A stretch of DNA of 64,000 bases from Thermocoleostomius sinensis A174. GTDB lineage: Bacteria > Cyanobacteriota > Cyanobacteriia > Elainellales > Elainellaceae. Below, in pieces: positions 7,970 to 17,535 of the stretch; position 1 is the first letter of the stretch, and each line of letters begins with the position of its first letter. The stretch covers positions 4,503,026 to 4,567,025 of the forward strand of contig NZ_CP113797.1 of the NCBI RefSeq assembly GCF_026802175.1. The letters run 5' to 3'. A program made the position numbers and the translations under genes. The notes under the pieces are model-generated. The model searched no databases. It had not been told where the DNA came from and saw nothing but the letters and a program-made list of their open reading frames with translations.

Positions 7970-8674
7970 CTATTTTGTCGCAACCAGTACGCCCATCATG
8001 CCGTTGGCGATCGGGTAATGAATGACATGGGAAAAGCCAGCGGTTTGGGCCAGGGTGATCTGTTGTGCTCCTATGGGAAACCGATCGAGGCTAGGGGCAA
8101 TATAGGCATAATCCTCGCGCAACCCCATGCGTTCGGACAAGGGCACAACGATTGCTTCAAGATACCATTGCTGAAAGGCTTGAGCCACAGCACTATCAGG
8201 ACGATGAAAATCCAAAATAGCAACCGTTGCGCCGGGTTTTAACACACGATGCAATTCCTTGAGGCTAGCGGGGATATCTACGACATTGCGTAGTCCATAG
8301 CCCATTGTGGCGGCATCAAAAAAATTGGCGTCGAAGGGTAAATGCAACGCATCCGCCTCGATCCAAGTGATGGCAGGTTGCTGAAATGGCAGGGTACGCT
8401 GGCGAGCGATCGCTAGCTGAGCCGGTGCAAAATCAACGCCGTACACTTTTCCACTTGACCCAACCCGCTTTGCCAACAAACGTGCTAAATCGCCGCTGCC
8501 ACAGCACACATCTAGACAGGTGCCCCCAAGGACTGGCTGGCTCCACTTTACAGCCATTTGTTTCCACACACGATGCAACCCCAAACTCAGCCAATCATTG
8601 AGTTGGTCGTAGGCGGGTGCAATGCGATCGAACAACGCCTGAATCTCTTGGGACGACGTTGAAGTTAATTTCAC
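7970..8674 (-). CDS. menG: 2-phytyl-1,4-naphthoquinone (demethylphylloquinone) methyltransferase
   Basis: A roughly 234-residue UbiE/MenG methyltransferase. Family marks are FDRIAPAYDQLNDWLSLG near the N-terminus, the SAM site LDVCCGSGDLA near residue 55, GVDFAPAQL, and MGYGLRNV around the middle with LDFHRPDS after it. In cyanobacteria this enzyme performs the last methylation of phylloquinone, the PSI A1 cofactor. The frame is open to a TTG at 8686, but cyanobacterial MenG proteins begin close to TSTSS-EIQALFDRI, so I favour GTG at 8672-8674. No strong ribosome site distinguishes the two. Confidence 0.9.
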   Translation of the reverse strand: MKLTSTSSQEIQALFDRIAPAYDQLNDWLSLGLHRVWKQMAVKWSQPVLGGTCLDVCCGSGDLARLLAKRVGSSGKVYGVDFAPAQLAIARQRTLPFQQPAITWIEADALHLPFDANFFDAATMGYGLRNVVDIPASLKELHRVLKPGATVAILDFHRPDSAVAQAFQQWYLEAIVVPLSERMGLREDYAYIAPSLDRFPIGAQQITLAQTAGFSHVIHYPIANGMMGVLVATK

Positions 8675-8735
8675 AGAAAAATGCAACTTGTTGAGTACTA
8701 CACGTCGATCCTACACGTCAATCATGCTAGTTGAT

Positions 8736-9701
8736 TTATACTCCAACTGTTTGTTGACGCTTGCAGGTCAAAACAATGCCAAGCTGCTGTGCCGATAGGT
8801 GAATGGTATGTAGTTCGTCTTCAGACAAAGCATGGGGTCGTTGCCATTGCAGAGAGAGCACTGCCAAGGTTTCAGATTGAAAAGTAATTGGAACGATCAG
8901 ATGGGCCTGAATACCAGTGTCAAGATAATGGGGAATATCAGCCAACGCTGGATTAGAAGCAACATTGACGGCAACCTGCATGGTCTGGGAAGCGATCGCT
9001 GTTTGTACCAGTGGATCGAGTGCAAGCCAATTAGTGAGAGTGCCATTGGCACTATAGATTCCTACTGTTCCTAAGGTTGTACCTGTTACCAGTTGCAAGA
9101 TGCATCCATCGGTTAAAAACACAGCCCCATAGGCATCTGCAATAGTTTGTAGACAGGTTTCGAGGGTGAATCCTGCGTGGGCTGTTTGCACGATCGTTTG
9201 CAACAGCATGGTTTGCGCTTGGGCCCGACGCAGTTCCTCGGTGCGTTGTTTGAGGAGATCATAGGTTTCAACCGCGCGTTGCACCACAGATTTCAGTTCA
9301 CTGGGGTCCCACGGTTTTGTGATATATTTATAAACCTGTCCAGAGTTAATTGCTTCGACTAGATCCTCTACATCGGTGAAGCCGGTCAGAATGATGCGCA
9401 TCGTGTCTGGAAATGTAGGAACAGTTTTGCTGAGAAACTCAGTTCCTTTCATTTCAGGCATTCGCTGATCCGAGATAATGACAGCAACTTCGCCTTCCGC
9501 CGCCAAAATTTCCAGTGCCACAACTCCACTTTCGGCTCGCAAGACGATGAAATCGCGGCGAAAGGTGCGATACAGCAAGTCCAGATTGTCGGGTTCATCA
9601 TCCACAACCAACATTTTTGGCTTTTTGGGACGTTCCAGACTCATGAACTGACGGCTGATTGTGTCCAGATTATTGTCAACATTGTCGATCGGATTGCTCA
9701 T
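8736..9701 (-). CDS. response regulator with REC and GAF domains
   Basis: The 321-residue protein has a receiver domain at about 28-145 (MLVVDDEPDN acidic pocket, phosphoacceptor Asp in IISDQRMPEMKG, Thr in ILTGFTD, Lys in YKYITKPWDP), a short helical linker (LKQRTEELRRAQAQ) and a C-terminal GAF domain. There is no output domain for DNA binding and no kinase core, so it probably works as an adaptor that joins phosphorylation to small-molecule or protein sensing. ATG at 9701 has GGAG about 10 nt upstream and is preferred over the ATG ending at 9755. No partner kinase is adjacent. Confidence 0.87.
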   Translation of the reverse strand: MSNPIDNVDNNLDTISRQFMSLERPKKPKMLVVDDEPDNLDLLYRTFRRDFIVLRAESGVVALEILAAEGEVAVIISDQRMPEMKGTEFLSKTVPTFPDTMRIILTGFTDVEDLVEAINSGQVYKYITKPWDPSELKSVVQRAVETYDLLKQRTEELRRAQAQTMLLQTIVQTAHAGFTLETCLQTIADAYGAVFLTDGCILQLVTGTTLGTVGIYSANGTLTNWLALDPLVQTAIASQTMQVAVNVASNPALADIPHYLDTGIQAHLIVPITFQSETLAVLSLQWQRPHALSEDELHTIHLSAQQLGIVLTCKRQQTVGV

Positions 9702-9987
9702 GGCACAAGGCTCCTCGGGCTGATCTAGAGAGTAGAAGACGCTGTTGCTGACCAAGATCTGACCAATGCAAAGCTCAGAATTGGGGTCTCCCTCCCTAGT
9801 TTTGACACTTTTCCGTCTGTTCTAACCCTAGCGCTCACGAAATCCGATGCAATCCTTCAAGGACCACTGTATTGATAGACGCCTTTGAACGCCTTTTGCG
9901 TAAATTCTGGGAACTACACAACGCGAATCGGCTGTGTTATGCAACCCGATCGCGTTGAAACGATTCAAGTCAAGAAAAAGTAAACCG

Positions 9988-10009
9988 GGGGCATGTCTTA
10001 ATATGCCCC
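9988..10009 (-). terminator. intrinsic terminator downstream of rpsU
   Basis: On the minus strand GGGGCAT and ATGCCCC form a perfect 7-bp stem over an 8-nt loop, followed by CGGTTTACTTTTTCTT. It lies about 95 bases after the rpsU stop. The gap 9702-10102 otherwise shows no gene; it presumably holds the promoter of the REC-GAF gene. Confidence 0.65.
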
Positions 10010-10102
10010 TACCTGTAGGCTCGATCTTCAATAAGGTTTTAAGAAGCGGCTAAAACCCTAGGTTTATGGCTGGCTCGAATGAACCTGACTATTTCGATTT
10101 GT

Positions 10103-10282
10103 TTAGCGGAACCGACGTTTGCGGCGAGCCATAATTGCTTTACGCTTGCGTTTCTCTAACGGAGTTTCAAAATGGCGATGACTCTTCACGTCAGCCAAAA
10201 TTCCAGCCTTTGAAACTTGCCGTTTAAACCGACGCAGTGCTGATTCAATTCCTTCGTTTTCTCCGAGGACCACTTGGGTCAT
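10103..10282 (-). CDS. rpsU: 30S ribosomal protein S21
   Basis: The minus strand encodes a 59-residue protein, [19 protein letters not shown] followed by [14 protein letters not shown] and the basic tail [14 protein letters not shown], a full match to bacterial S21 in length and pattern. S21 binds the 30S platform near the anti-Shine-Dalgarno region and helps initiation. A good ribosome site (AAGGAGA, about 10 nt) precedes the ATG. It is monocistronic, with a terminator hairpin near 10.0 kb. Confidence 0.97.
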   Translation of the reverse strand: MTQVVLGENEGIESALRRFKRQVSKAGILADVKSHRHFETPLEKRKRKAIMARRKRRFR

Positions 10283-10481
10283 TGCTTTCAGTCTCCTTTT
10301 CTACCTTGTCTAGAGTTAATTGAATTAACAGGTCGAACCCTAATATAAAACACTCGATGGATATTTTAAAAAATTCCAAGCACCATCTGCAACGTCATGA
10401 AAGGTTGTTTGATAAGAGCTACGTTTGATCGACCCAGAGGGAGTATCATGGCTGCTAATCGAATGTAACGATTTCGGTTTC

Positions 10482-11867
10482 ATGGCTTGTTCTGTTTCCC
10501 TAAGTCAGCTTGTTTCGCGATTGTCCGCACACTCATATTTGGCAGATTCTTATCTGCAAACGGTCGCCACTGGCATTAATACTGATACCCGTCACCTTCA
10601 GCCGGGTGACGTGTTTGTGGCCCTTCGCGGCGATCGATTTGATGGGCATCAGTTTGTGACTCAAGCAATTGCGCAGGGCGCTGTAGCAGCCATTGTCGAT
10701 CACAGCTTTAGTGAGACAATAACCCTGAATGAGACAGCAAACCTGCCGATTTTAAGCGTAGACAATACGCTGACAGCCTATCAAACAATTGCGCAGTGGT
10801 GGCGATCGCAGTTCACCATGCCGGTGATTGCCGTGACAGGTTCGGTAGGTAAAACTACCACAAAGGAATTGATTAGTGCCGTTTTGTCTACACAAGGTCA
10901 CGTTTTAAAGTCGCAGGCTAACTTCAACAACGAAATTGGCGTTCCCAAAACCCTGCTAGAACTAGACACCACCCACAACTTTGCGGTAGTGGAAATGGGA
11001 ATGCGCGGCATGGGCGAAATTTCGCTGCTCAGCCAAATTGCCCGTCCTGATATTGCGGTCATTACCAATGTAGGGACGGCCCATATTGGGCGTCTAGGGT
11101 CAGAGCAGGCGATCGCAGAGGCCAAGTGTGAACTGTTGCGCGAAATGCCAGCCGCCAGCGTAGCCGTTCTCAACTATGACAACAGTCGGTTAATGGAAAC
11201 AGCAGCGCGAGTTTGGCAGGGAAAAACAATTACCTATGGATTAGAGGGCGGCGATTTACAAGGCAAATTGCTGGATGCAATGACGCTGCAAGTAGAAGAT
11301 GTAACTCTGCCGTTACCACTTCCGGGACGGCACAATGCCTTCAATTACTTAGCCGCGCTAGCAGTAGCCAAGGTGCTCCAGATCGACTGGTCGCCACTGA
11401 TGCAGGGTTTGTCGATCGAATTACCACAAGGACGGGCCCGGCGCTATGCTCTCCCTAACGACATTGTGCTGCTGGACGAGACCTACAATGCTGGGTTGGA
11501 ATCGATGACTGCTGCTCTACAGTTGTTGGCAGACACTCCTGCCAAACGTCGCATTGCCGTGCTGGGCACAATGAAAGAACTGGGCGATCGATCGATCGCC
11601 TTCCACCAGCAGGTAGGGGCACTGGTGCAGCAGTTGAACTTGGATGGGCTGCTGATTTTGGCAGATGCAGCAGAAAGCCAAGCACTGGCTGAAGGAGCCT
11701 GGCCGCTGGCGGCTGAACAGTTCTCTCATCCCGATGCAGTGGTACAACGCTTAACGGCATTGATGCAACCGGGCGATCGGATTTTATTCAAAGCCTCCCG
11801 TGCCGTAGGATTAGATCAAGTCGTAGATCGCATCCGCACGCACCCACAAAACCAAGACCTTGGGTAG
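10482..11867 (+). CDS. murF: UDP-N-acetylmuramoyl-tripeptide--D-alanyl-D-alanine ligase
   Basis: The 461-residue cytoplasmic Mur ligase adds D-Ala-D-Ala to the UDP-MurNAc-tripeptide in peptidoglycan synthesis. Seen in order: the N-terminal substrate domain with GINTDTRHLQPGDVFVALRGDRFDGH, the ATP loop AVTGSVGKTTTKE, NNEIGVPKTLLEL typical of MurF, EMGMRGMGEI, and the C-terminal domain with DETYNAGLESMTAAL. The frame is open to a TTG at 10425; ATG at 10482 gives a normal length. No strong ribosome site is visible at either. It stands alone between rpsU (divergent) and a convergent methyltransferase. Confidence 0.95.
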   Translation: MACSVSLSQLVSRLSAHSYLADSYLQTVATGINTDTRHLQPGDVFVALRGDRFDGHQFVTQAIAQGAVAAIVDHSFSETITLNETANLPILSVDNTLTAYQTIAQWWRSQFTMPVIAVTGSVGKTTTKELISAVLSTQGHVLKSQANFNNEIGVPKTLLELDTTHNFAVVEMGMRGMGEISLLSQIARPDIAVITNVGTAHIGRLGSEQAIAEAKCELLREMPAASVAVLNYDNSRLMETAARVWQGKTITYGLEGGDLQGKLLDAMTLQVEDVTLPLPLPGRHNAFNYLAALAVAKVLQIDWSPLMQGLSIELPQGRARRYALPNDIVLLDETYNAGLESMTAALQLLADTPAKRRIAVLGTMKELGDRSIAFHQQVGALVQQLNLDGLLILADAAESQALAEGAWPLAAEQFSHPDAVVQRLTALMQPGDRILFKASRAVGLDQVVDRIRTHPQNQDLG

Positions 11868-11934
11868 AGGGAGAAATCGGCTACATTCAACCCACTTGTT
11901 CCCTAATAGGAACTGACTCAGTAGGTTTGTCCAA

Positions 11935-12552
11935 TTAGGCGACTTTAGTAGCAATGCCCTGATAGAGATATCCAAGAAATTTCGGGGTTTTATCGGCGTA
12001 AAATTCCTTCAAGCTTACAGAGGAAAATTGATTCTCCACTAATTGCCGAATATTACGGTTGAGGTGACAGCCATCGGCAATGATAGTTTGTAACGGATTC
12101 AACCGATTTTGCCATGCTTGTACTTGCGGATCGCGGCTTAAGCCATGCTCAATAAAGAAGAAACGTCCGCCTGGTTTCAACACCCGATGAATCTCCTGGA
12201 GGGCTTGATCAATGTTTGCGATGCTGCATAACGTCCAAGTGCTGACAACGCTATCAAATGTGCCGTCGGACATAGGTAAGTGCTCACCATTGAGTACACG
12301 ATGATCAACTGTAATAGATGAGGTATTGATTCGTTTTTGTGCTAACTTGTGAACGCCAGGATTTGCATCGATCGCCACAAGTTTGTGAATGTGTTCTGGA
12401 TAGTACGAGAGATTTAAACCTGTTCCAAATCCAATTTCCAGCACGTCACCCTCTACCTCTGCCAAAACCGTCCGACGGTAGTTAGCAAAGGATTGATCTG
12501 ACATTGACCAATCTAATAAATATGGGAAGATCCGTTGTGAATAGAAGCCCAT
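11935..12552 (-). CDS. class I SAM-dependent methyltransferase
   Basis: The protein of about 205 residues has SAM motif I as VLEIGFGTGLNLSYYP (residues 38-53), motif II acidic VAIDANPG, and HRVLKPGGRFFFIEHG near the middle. The arrangement resembles METTL7/UbiE-like small-molecule methyltransferases, but the acceptor cannot be read from sequence. GGAGGGT precedes two tandem ATG codons; the second (ending at 12552) has the better spacing. It is convergent with murF, and its upstream region is shared with the divergent nucleoside transporter. Confidence 0.85.
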   Translation of the reverse strand: MGFYSQRIFPYLLDWSMSDQSFANYRRTVLAEVEGDVLEIGFGTGLNLSYYPEHIHKLVAIDANPGVHKLAQKRINTSSITVDHRVLNGEHLPMSDGTFDSVVSTWTLCSIANIDQALQEIHRVLKPGGRFFFIEHGLSRDPQVQAWQNRLNPLQTIIADGCHLNRNIRQLVENQFSSVSLKEFYADKTPKFLGYLYQGIATKVA

Positions 12553-12892
12553 CATACCCTCCGAGCACGGTTTGCTATGCCTAGTATGGCGGATGAAGCT
12601 GATAGATGTTCTACATGAAAGAATCGGTTGAAGCTATCGCTATGGCACTTACCTGCATCAAACATTAAAGGTTAGAAACAGATTTCGCGGTAAGTGTTCC
12701 CAAGCTTTAGATTTGAGTTATTCTCTGTAGATGGAAAATAATAGAATGAGTTGGCGCTAGCCTCAAGATAAGCGTGGTAGATCAGTTTTGCAACATCTGC
12801 TTTGTCTTTGCAAAATCTTTCAAGCACCAGTCGCCATCGGTTTCCCCTCGCACTCGTTTACTTAAATTTCGTCAACTAAGGATGCACAGCTT
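12553..12892. other. intergenic region between divergent genes
   Basis: No coding frame is supported here. The region must hold the promoters of the methyltransferase (leftward) and the CNT transporter (rightward). A short inverted repeat, TTTTGCAA near 12786 and TTGCAAAA near 12808, could be an operator or a leader hairpin, but I cannot assign it to a regulator. Confidence 0.4.
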
Positions 12893-14443
12893 ATGGGATT
12901 CCTCAACATGATTTCCTTGATTGGAATTTTTGGGTTGTGTGCGATCGCCTGGCTGTTTTCCGAGAATCGCGACCCGAAGTATTTTCCTTGGCGGGTGGTG
13001 ATGTTGGGGCTTTTGTTTCAATTTGCAATTGGTTTCGTTGTATTTGTGCTACCGCAACTGATCCCGCAAGTACGAGATCTCTTAATAGGGCTAGGCAGCT
13101 TCTTAAATCTCGTGTTTGAGGCAGCCGATGCAGGAGCACGGTTTGTATTTGGCAGAAACCTTGTTCCCTTTCCAGGGCAAGACACTTTCTTTTTATCGCC
13201 TCTACCTCCCGGTACAGATAGCTGTACCGCTGACAGTGCTGGTCAAGTAGTTCCAGGTTTTTGTGGCATTCGCTTGGGTTATATCTATGCGTTTCGAGCT
13301 TTGCCAGCCATCATTTTTGTAAGCGGATTGGTGGCCTTACTGTACCGACTAGGAGTAATTCAAGGGCTAGTTCGCTTGTTTGCTGCACTGTTTCATCGCT
13401 CAATGCACTTGAGTGGTGCAGAATCCTTGAGTGGTGTGACGAATATATTTTTGGGAATTGAGGCGGCGATTGTGATTAAACCTTACCTGCCTAGAATGAC
13501 CCGAAGCGAGCTATGCGCTGTGCTTGCCTGTTGTTTCGGCACAGCGACTTCCGCTACATTACCGGCTTATGTAGGTTTATTGCAACCAATCTTTCCCAAT
13601 GTGTCTGTGCATCTAATTGCCGCCTCTATCATGGCAATTCCTGCTTGCTTTTTGTTGTCTAAAATCCTAGTTCCAGAGACAGCCCAGCCCTCAGCAGATT
13701 GGAAGGCGAAACCTGTTGTCACTGAGTCTGCTTGGATCGATCGACCCGATCGTTCAACTTTTGTGACTGAACCAGTGGCGGAACCAATGGATACAACAAT
13801 CGATACAACAACTGTTGATTTGCCAGACGCGACGATTCCAGAGATATCCATTCGCCAACCCACTCCTACCGAAGCCGCGATCGAAGGGGCGATTGAGGGC
13901 GTAAAAATCGCGGCGGCGATCGTCGCTGGACTCATAATGGTATTGGGATTAACCTATTTTGTGGTTCAACTGGCTAACTGGCTGGCCACCTTGCCAAACC
14001 CCGTAGGTGGATGGTTTAGACTTGTGAGTCTTCCCAACATTCTAGGGGCGTTGTCGCTGCCCTTTACAGTTTTGACTGGGGTATCCTTGCGCTGGGAAGA
14101 ACTGTGGCAATGTTCGTTGTTGTTGGGGCGACGGCTGCTGGAGACGGCGATCGTTCCCTATCAATCGGTGACTGTATCTGTGATATCGGGCAGTAACACC
14201 TTTAGCGATCGAGCCGTGCTGTTGCTGAGCTATGCCTTGTCTGGGTTTGCCCATCTAGCATATTGGGGAATTGTAGTCGGCGGGGTGTTTGCCCTACTGC
14301 CATGGCGCCGCAAAGAAGTGATTGGATTGTGCTGGAAAGCGCTGCTGGCTGGTGCTTTGGCCACTTACATGATTGCCTGCGTTGCTGGATTTTTTGATGG
14401 AATTTTTGGAACGAGTACGCTCAATCTTTTGGGCAAATCCTGA
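12893..14443 (+). CDS. NupC-type concentrative nucleoside transporter (CNT family)
   Basis: The 516-residue membrane protein carries the CNT order: an N-terminal pair of helices, the gate-like region RALPAIIFVSGLVALLYRLGVIQ, the substrate signature GAESLSGVTNIFLGIEAAIVIKPYL near residues 178-202, and a C-terminal helical core. CNT proteins import nucleosides with Na+ or H+. About 70 polar residues (near 262-335) replace the usual short loop and are rich in Thr, Pro and Asp (TEPVAEPMDTTIDTTTVDL); this cytoplasmic or periplasmic insertion looks low-complexity. A second insertion, near 98-125, contains two Cys (DSCTADSAG and GFCG). Confidence 0.9.
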   Translation: MGFLNMISLIGIFGLCAIAWLFSENRDPKYFPWRVVMLGLLFQFAIGFVVFVLPQLIPQVRDLLIGLGSFLNLVFEAADAGARFVFGRNLVPFPGQDTFFLSPLPPGTDSCTADSAGQVVPGFCGIRLGYIYAFRALPAIIFVSGLVALLYRLGVIQGLVRLFAALFHRSMHLSGAESLSGVTNIFLGIEAAIVIKPYLPRMTRSELCAVLACCFGTATSATLPAYVGLLQPIFPNVSVHLIAASIMAIPACFLLSKILVPETAQPSADWKAKPVVTESAWIDRPDRSTFVTEPVAEPMDTTIDTTTVDLPDATIPEISIRQPTPTEAAIEGAIEGVKIAAAIVAGLIMVLGLTYFVVQLANWLATLPNPVGGWFRLVSLPNILGALSLPFTVLTGVSLRWEELWQCSLLLGRRLLETAIVPYQSVTVSVISGSNTFSDRAVLLLSYALSGFAHLAYWGIVVGGVFALLPWRRKEVIGLCWKALLAGALATYMIACVAGFFDGIFGTSTLNLLGKS

Positions 14444-14619
14444 GTTCACAATCGTATTGAAAGCTCGGCAACGCCACCAGCTACGCTAGAATTTATTTTT
14501 TTGTAGAAAATCAGGGGTAGGCTGTCTGTGCCCGGAACAATGGATTAGGAGCGAATGCGTCCCGGTCAAGTTCTGCACCGCTCCTATGTCCTCCTGATCC
14601 TATGCGGAGATTTTCTATT

Positions 14620-14889
14620 ATGCCGTATCGCGATTCTCTAAAGCGATGGGTGGTTGTGCGGTTTGTTTCAGCCACCGATCGAGTTCCTGTGGCTCGCTTT
14701 GTCAAATTTTCTGATGCCGAAGGACATGCCCACACGCTCAATCGCCAGCATCCAGCCGATCGCTATTTGGTGATGTTCGATCCTAAAGGACTACCCGATG
14801 TGAATGCGCTTGCACCAGAGCTTTCAGACCTGCCTCCACCTCCTGATTTCACCGAATCATCTACCTGGCATTCCCTTGAGGCACTCTAG
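14620..14889 (+). CDS. conserved-looking small protein, unknown function
   Basis: The 89-residue frame starts at ATG 14620, chosen because GGAG lies 10 nt upstream; an in-frame ATG at 14602 has no such site. The N-terminal half (RWVVVRFVSATDRVPVARFVKFSDAEGHAHTLNRQ) looks like a compact alpha/beta fold, followed by DRYLVMFDPKG and a Pro-rich C-terminal tail. There is no signal peptide or membrane helix. I recognise no family. It lies 176 bp after the nucleoside transporter in the same direction. Confidence 0.65.
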   Translation: MPYRDSLKRWVVVRFVSATDRVPVARFVKFSDAEGHAHTLNRQHPADRYLVMFDPKGLPDVNALAPELSDLPPPPDFTESSTWHSLEAL

Positions 14890-14971
14890 CGATCGCTAGA
14901 AGACGGGTTGAGCAAGAAACACTGAAAACGTGTTCGTTCCAAGTCTGAAAGTTGGATTCCAGATCCTGGGA

Positions 14972-14993
14972 GGGGCGTTTTACGAAACGCCCT
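14972..14993. terminator. strong hairpin downstream of the 14.6-kb small gene
   Basis: GGGCGTTT at 14973-14980 and AAACGCCC at 14985-14992 form a perfect stem with a TACG loop, about 85 nt after the stop. There is no T tract. Hairpins of this type recur in cyanobacterial genomes, so it may be a dispersed element acting as terminator or RNA stabiliser. Confidence 0.5.
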
Positions 14994-15146
14994 CAGCCTA
15001 TCTTTGCTTCCCCTTCAGGTTTCACCCGCCTCACAGTCCGCAGCATTTCCTCATCGATCGCATAAAGAATGAAGGGACTCGGAAGCAGGTGTGTGATAAT
15101 GCTAGTCAGTCTTAAATGCAGGATGAGTCCATAGAGGGTTGTCAGA

Positions 15147-16061
15147 ATGCACAACTTTTTACCATTCGCTTATTTCGAGGGTCAGTTTATTCCATTTGAA
15201 AGTGCCAAACTTTCGATTGCAACCCATGCGCTTCACTATGGCACAGGGGCATTTGGCGGGTTAAGAGGCATTCCAGATCCTCAACATCCGCATCAAATTT
15301 TGTTATTTCGACTCGATCGCCACTGCAAACGGCTCAGCGATAGTGCCCGGTTTCTTCAGTTTGACTTGCCCGCTAGCACAATTGAATCTATCATTGTCGA
15401 ATTTGTTAAAAAGAATCAACCCACCACATCGTTTTACATCCGCCCTTTTGTCTATACTTCTGATTTAGGAATTGCTCCCCGGTTGCACAATGTGGCTAAA
15501 GATTTCTTTGTATACGGGCTGGAACTTGGAGATTATTTGTCGCCGGAGGGGGTTAGCTGTCGGATTAGTTCTTGGTATCGTCAGGAAGATCGAAGCCTGC
15601 CGTTGCGTGGCAAAATTAGCGGTGCTTACATCACCTCATCGTTGGCCAAAACCGAAGCGGTCGGGGCTGGGTTTGATGAAGCCATTTTGATGAATGCTCA
15701 AGGCAAGGTCAGCGAGGCGTCGGGCATGAATGTGTTTATTGTTCGCCATGGGCAAATTATCACCCCTGGATATGAGCAAGACATTCTGGAAGGGATTACC
15801 CGCGATAGTATCTTAACAGTAGCACGGGATTTAGGCATTCCTGTGGTTGAACGTCCGATCGATAAATCGGAACTGTTGATTGCCGATGAAGTGTTTCTGA
15901 GCGGAACCGCTGCGAAGGTGACACCCGTGCGGCGCATCGAAAACTACGAGTTGCCGTCCCATCGACCGATTACTGACAAGCTACGCGAGAAGCTCACCGC
16001 TATCACCGAGAACCGCGATCCGCAGTATCAAGCCTGGGTATCAGTTGTGTCCCTGTCCTAG
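15147..16061 (+). CDS. ilvE: branched-chain amino acid aminotransferase (class IV)
   Basis: The 304-residue PLP enzyme matches IlvE: FAYFEGQFIPFESAKLSIATHALHYGTGAFGG at the N-terminus, FYIRPFVYTSD in the middle, Schiff-base lysine in LRGKISGAY near residue 157, then FDEAILMNAQGKVSEASGMNVF and the phosphate-binding GTAAKVTPVRRI. It interconverts valine, leucine and isoleucine with their 2-oxo acids. Length is normal. The four-helix-bundle gene begins 45 bp after its stop. Confidence 0.94.
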   Translation: MHNFLPFAYFEGQFIPFESAKLSIATHALHYGTGAFGGLRGIPDPQHPHQILLFRLDRHCKRLSDSARFLQFDLPASTIESIIVEFVKKNQPTTSFYIRPFVYTSDLGIAPRLHNVAKDFFVYGLELGDYLSPEGVSCRISSWYRQEDRSLPLRGKISGAYITSSLAKTEAVGAGFDEAILMNAQGKVSEASGMNVFIVRHGQIITPGYEQDILEGITRDSILTVARDLGIPVVERPIDKSELLIADEVFLSGTAAKVTPVRRIENYELPSHRPITDKLREKLTAITENRDPQYQAWVSVVSLS

Positions 16062-16106
16062 TCTTTGTACTTACACATCCAGCCTCTTGCACACACAAAA
16101 GGAAGC

Positions 16107-16436
16107 ATGGAGGAGAACGTCCTTCAAACTAAGAGCTTTGAATTTGCGATCGGCGTGATTCGGCTCTATCGAAAACTGCAAGCCCGACAAGAATTTGTAC
16201 TATCTCCCCACATCTTGAGGAGCGGTACTGGTATTGGTATGAAATTAGAACAAGCCAGCGCCGAGCGGGATCACCAGAAATTCCTGGAGAAGCTGGCAGC
16301 CGTCATGAACGAAGCTAGAGAGGCCAAGTATTGGCTACGATTGTTGCAAGAATCTAAGCTTACGGACGTAGATGTGAGTCGAGAATTGCAGCAAATTGAA
16401 GCCATCATTCAACAACTTGACAACTATGAAACTTGA
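16107..16436 (+). CDS. four-helix bundle protein (23S rRNA intervening-sequence/S23-like family)
   Basis: The 109-residue all-helical protein matches the family first found inside 23S rRNA intervening sequences: SFEFAIGVIRLYRKLQ, the conserved LRSGTGIGMKLEQASAERDH near residue 45, and EAREAKYWLRLLQESKL. Members occur widely as free-standing genes; they form homopentamers in known structures and have no settled function. AAGGA a few bases before ATG 16107 supports this start. The final codons carry a short direct repeat (CTTGACAACTA) that continues past the stop. Confidence 0.85.
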   Translation: MEENVLQTKSFEFAIGVIRLYRKLQARQEFVLSPHILRSGTGIGMKLEQASAERDHQKFLEKLAAVMNEAREAKYWLRLLQESKLTDVDVSRELQQIEAIIQQLDNYET

Positions 16437-16712
16437 CAACTACGACGGCTATTTAGATCATGACTTCAACGCGAGGAAGTGAAGAAGTGCGTAGGGAAGA
16501 AACTCGCTCCATTAATCTAGCAACTTTCAATTCGTTGAAAATTGTAACCAATCGATCGCAATGGCTGTCTATGATACTTTTGCCTCTGGACTCAGCTATT
16601 AAGCTATGCATACAATTTCCCATTTGTTTGGAATTCATAACCTAGAATGGGCTTACTGAGATCACTCGATGGGATCAATGGGTAGGGGCAACAACCTACT
16701 AGAGGTGATGCG

Positions 16713-16910
16713 ATGCTTGTCGTTCTACTAGATAATCAACTCTGTTCTCCTCATCAAGTTTGTCAAACCTGCTTAATGGCTGACCAAAACGGTCAACCTC
16801 GGTGGCATCAAGGGCAACTCCGCTGTGGGCGTGCCCTCCGAAAACTCACCGATGATATGCCCGAACAATTTGAGTGTCAGATGGGATTTCGGATCGCCCA
16901 CATTGAGTAG
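16713..16910 (+). CDS. small Cys-containing conserved protein, unknown function
   Basis: The 65-residue frame begins at ATG 16713 after GAGGTGA. The protein has Cys at about residues 11, 17, 20, 38 and 55 (LCSPHQVCQTC, LRCGRAL, FECQMGFRIA). This spacing could bind a metal or form disulfides, but there is no signal peptide. The pattern, including PEQFECQMGFRIA at the end, is one I associate with a short family of cyanobacterial hypothetical proteins; no function is known to me. The 276-bp gap before it shows nothing convincing. Confidence 0.65.
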   Translation: MLVVLLDNQLCSPHQVCQTCLMADQNGQPRWHQGQLRCGRALRKLTDDMPEQFECQMGFRIAHIE

Positions 16911-17008
16911 GGCTTGAGTTGAATGAGAAGATTGCAACGGAATCGAAGCGAGTACGCTATTCTAGGCATTAGTAATGCAGTGATCAATGCCGTTCTGGAG
17001 AATCCAAC

Positions 17009-17488
17009 ATGACTTGGCGCAGTACCACAACTCCTGCCGATCGGGTTTTTGCCTGCCTACCCTATCTGTTGCCGCTACTAGACAGCCTCGAGTTTTCCCA
17101 ACCCTTTTTTAATCAGTTTCCAGCCCTGCTGCCGTTGCTGCTACCGCTTCAACCGCTGCTGGCTATCTATCGAGGCGTTCCATTTGTGGGACTGATTATT
17201 TTCTTTGCTCTGTTTCTGTTGGTAGTTCGCAACGAGCGCATTAGTCACTTTATTCGCTTCAACACTATGCAGGCAATTCTCCTCGATATTGTGCTAATTC
17301 TGTGCAGCATCATTGTTCGACTCGTTTTACAGCAAGTTTTAGGCGGTGGGCTGTTCCTAGAAACAATCTTTAATGTCATCTTCCTGGGAACCTTAGTGGC
17401 TGTTATTTACTCGGTGATTCAATCGGCGCTAGGGCGCTATGCCGAGATTCCAACGCTTTCAGAAGCGGTTTATATGCAAGTGCGCTAG
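17009..17488 (+). CDS. Tic20 family protein
   Basis: The 159-residue membrane protein has about four helices and the family marks DRVFACLPYLLPLLDSLEF near the N-terminus, FFALFLLVVRNERISHFIRFNTMQAIL in the middle, and a C-terminal YSVIQSALGRYAEIPTLSEAVYMQV. This is the cyanobacterial relative of plastid Tic20, a component of the inner-envelope translocon; the bacterial function is not settled. GGAG lies 8 nt upstream of the ATG. It is convergent with the FAH-family gene. Confidence 0.93.
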   Translation: MTWRSTTTPADRVFACLPYLLPLLDSLEFSQPFFNQFPALLPLLLPLQPLLAIYRGVPFVGLIIFFALFLLVVRNERISHFIRFNTMQAILLDIVLILCSIIVRLVLQQVLGGGLFLETIFNVIFLGTLVAVIYSVIQSALGRYAEIPTLSEAVYMQVR

Positions 17489-17535
17489 TTCCTTTCGATA
17501 TTTACTCCTTTCGCTATCTACCCCTTCGTTTTCAG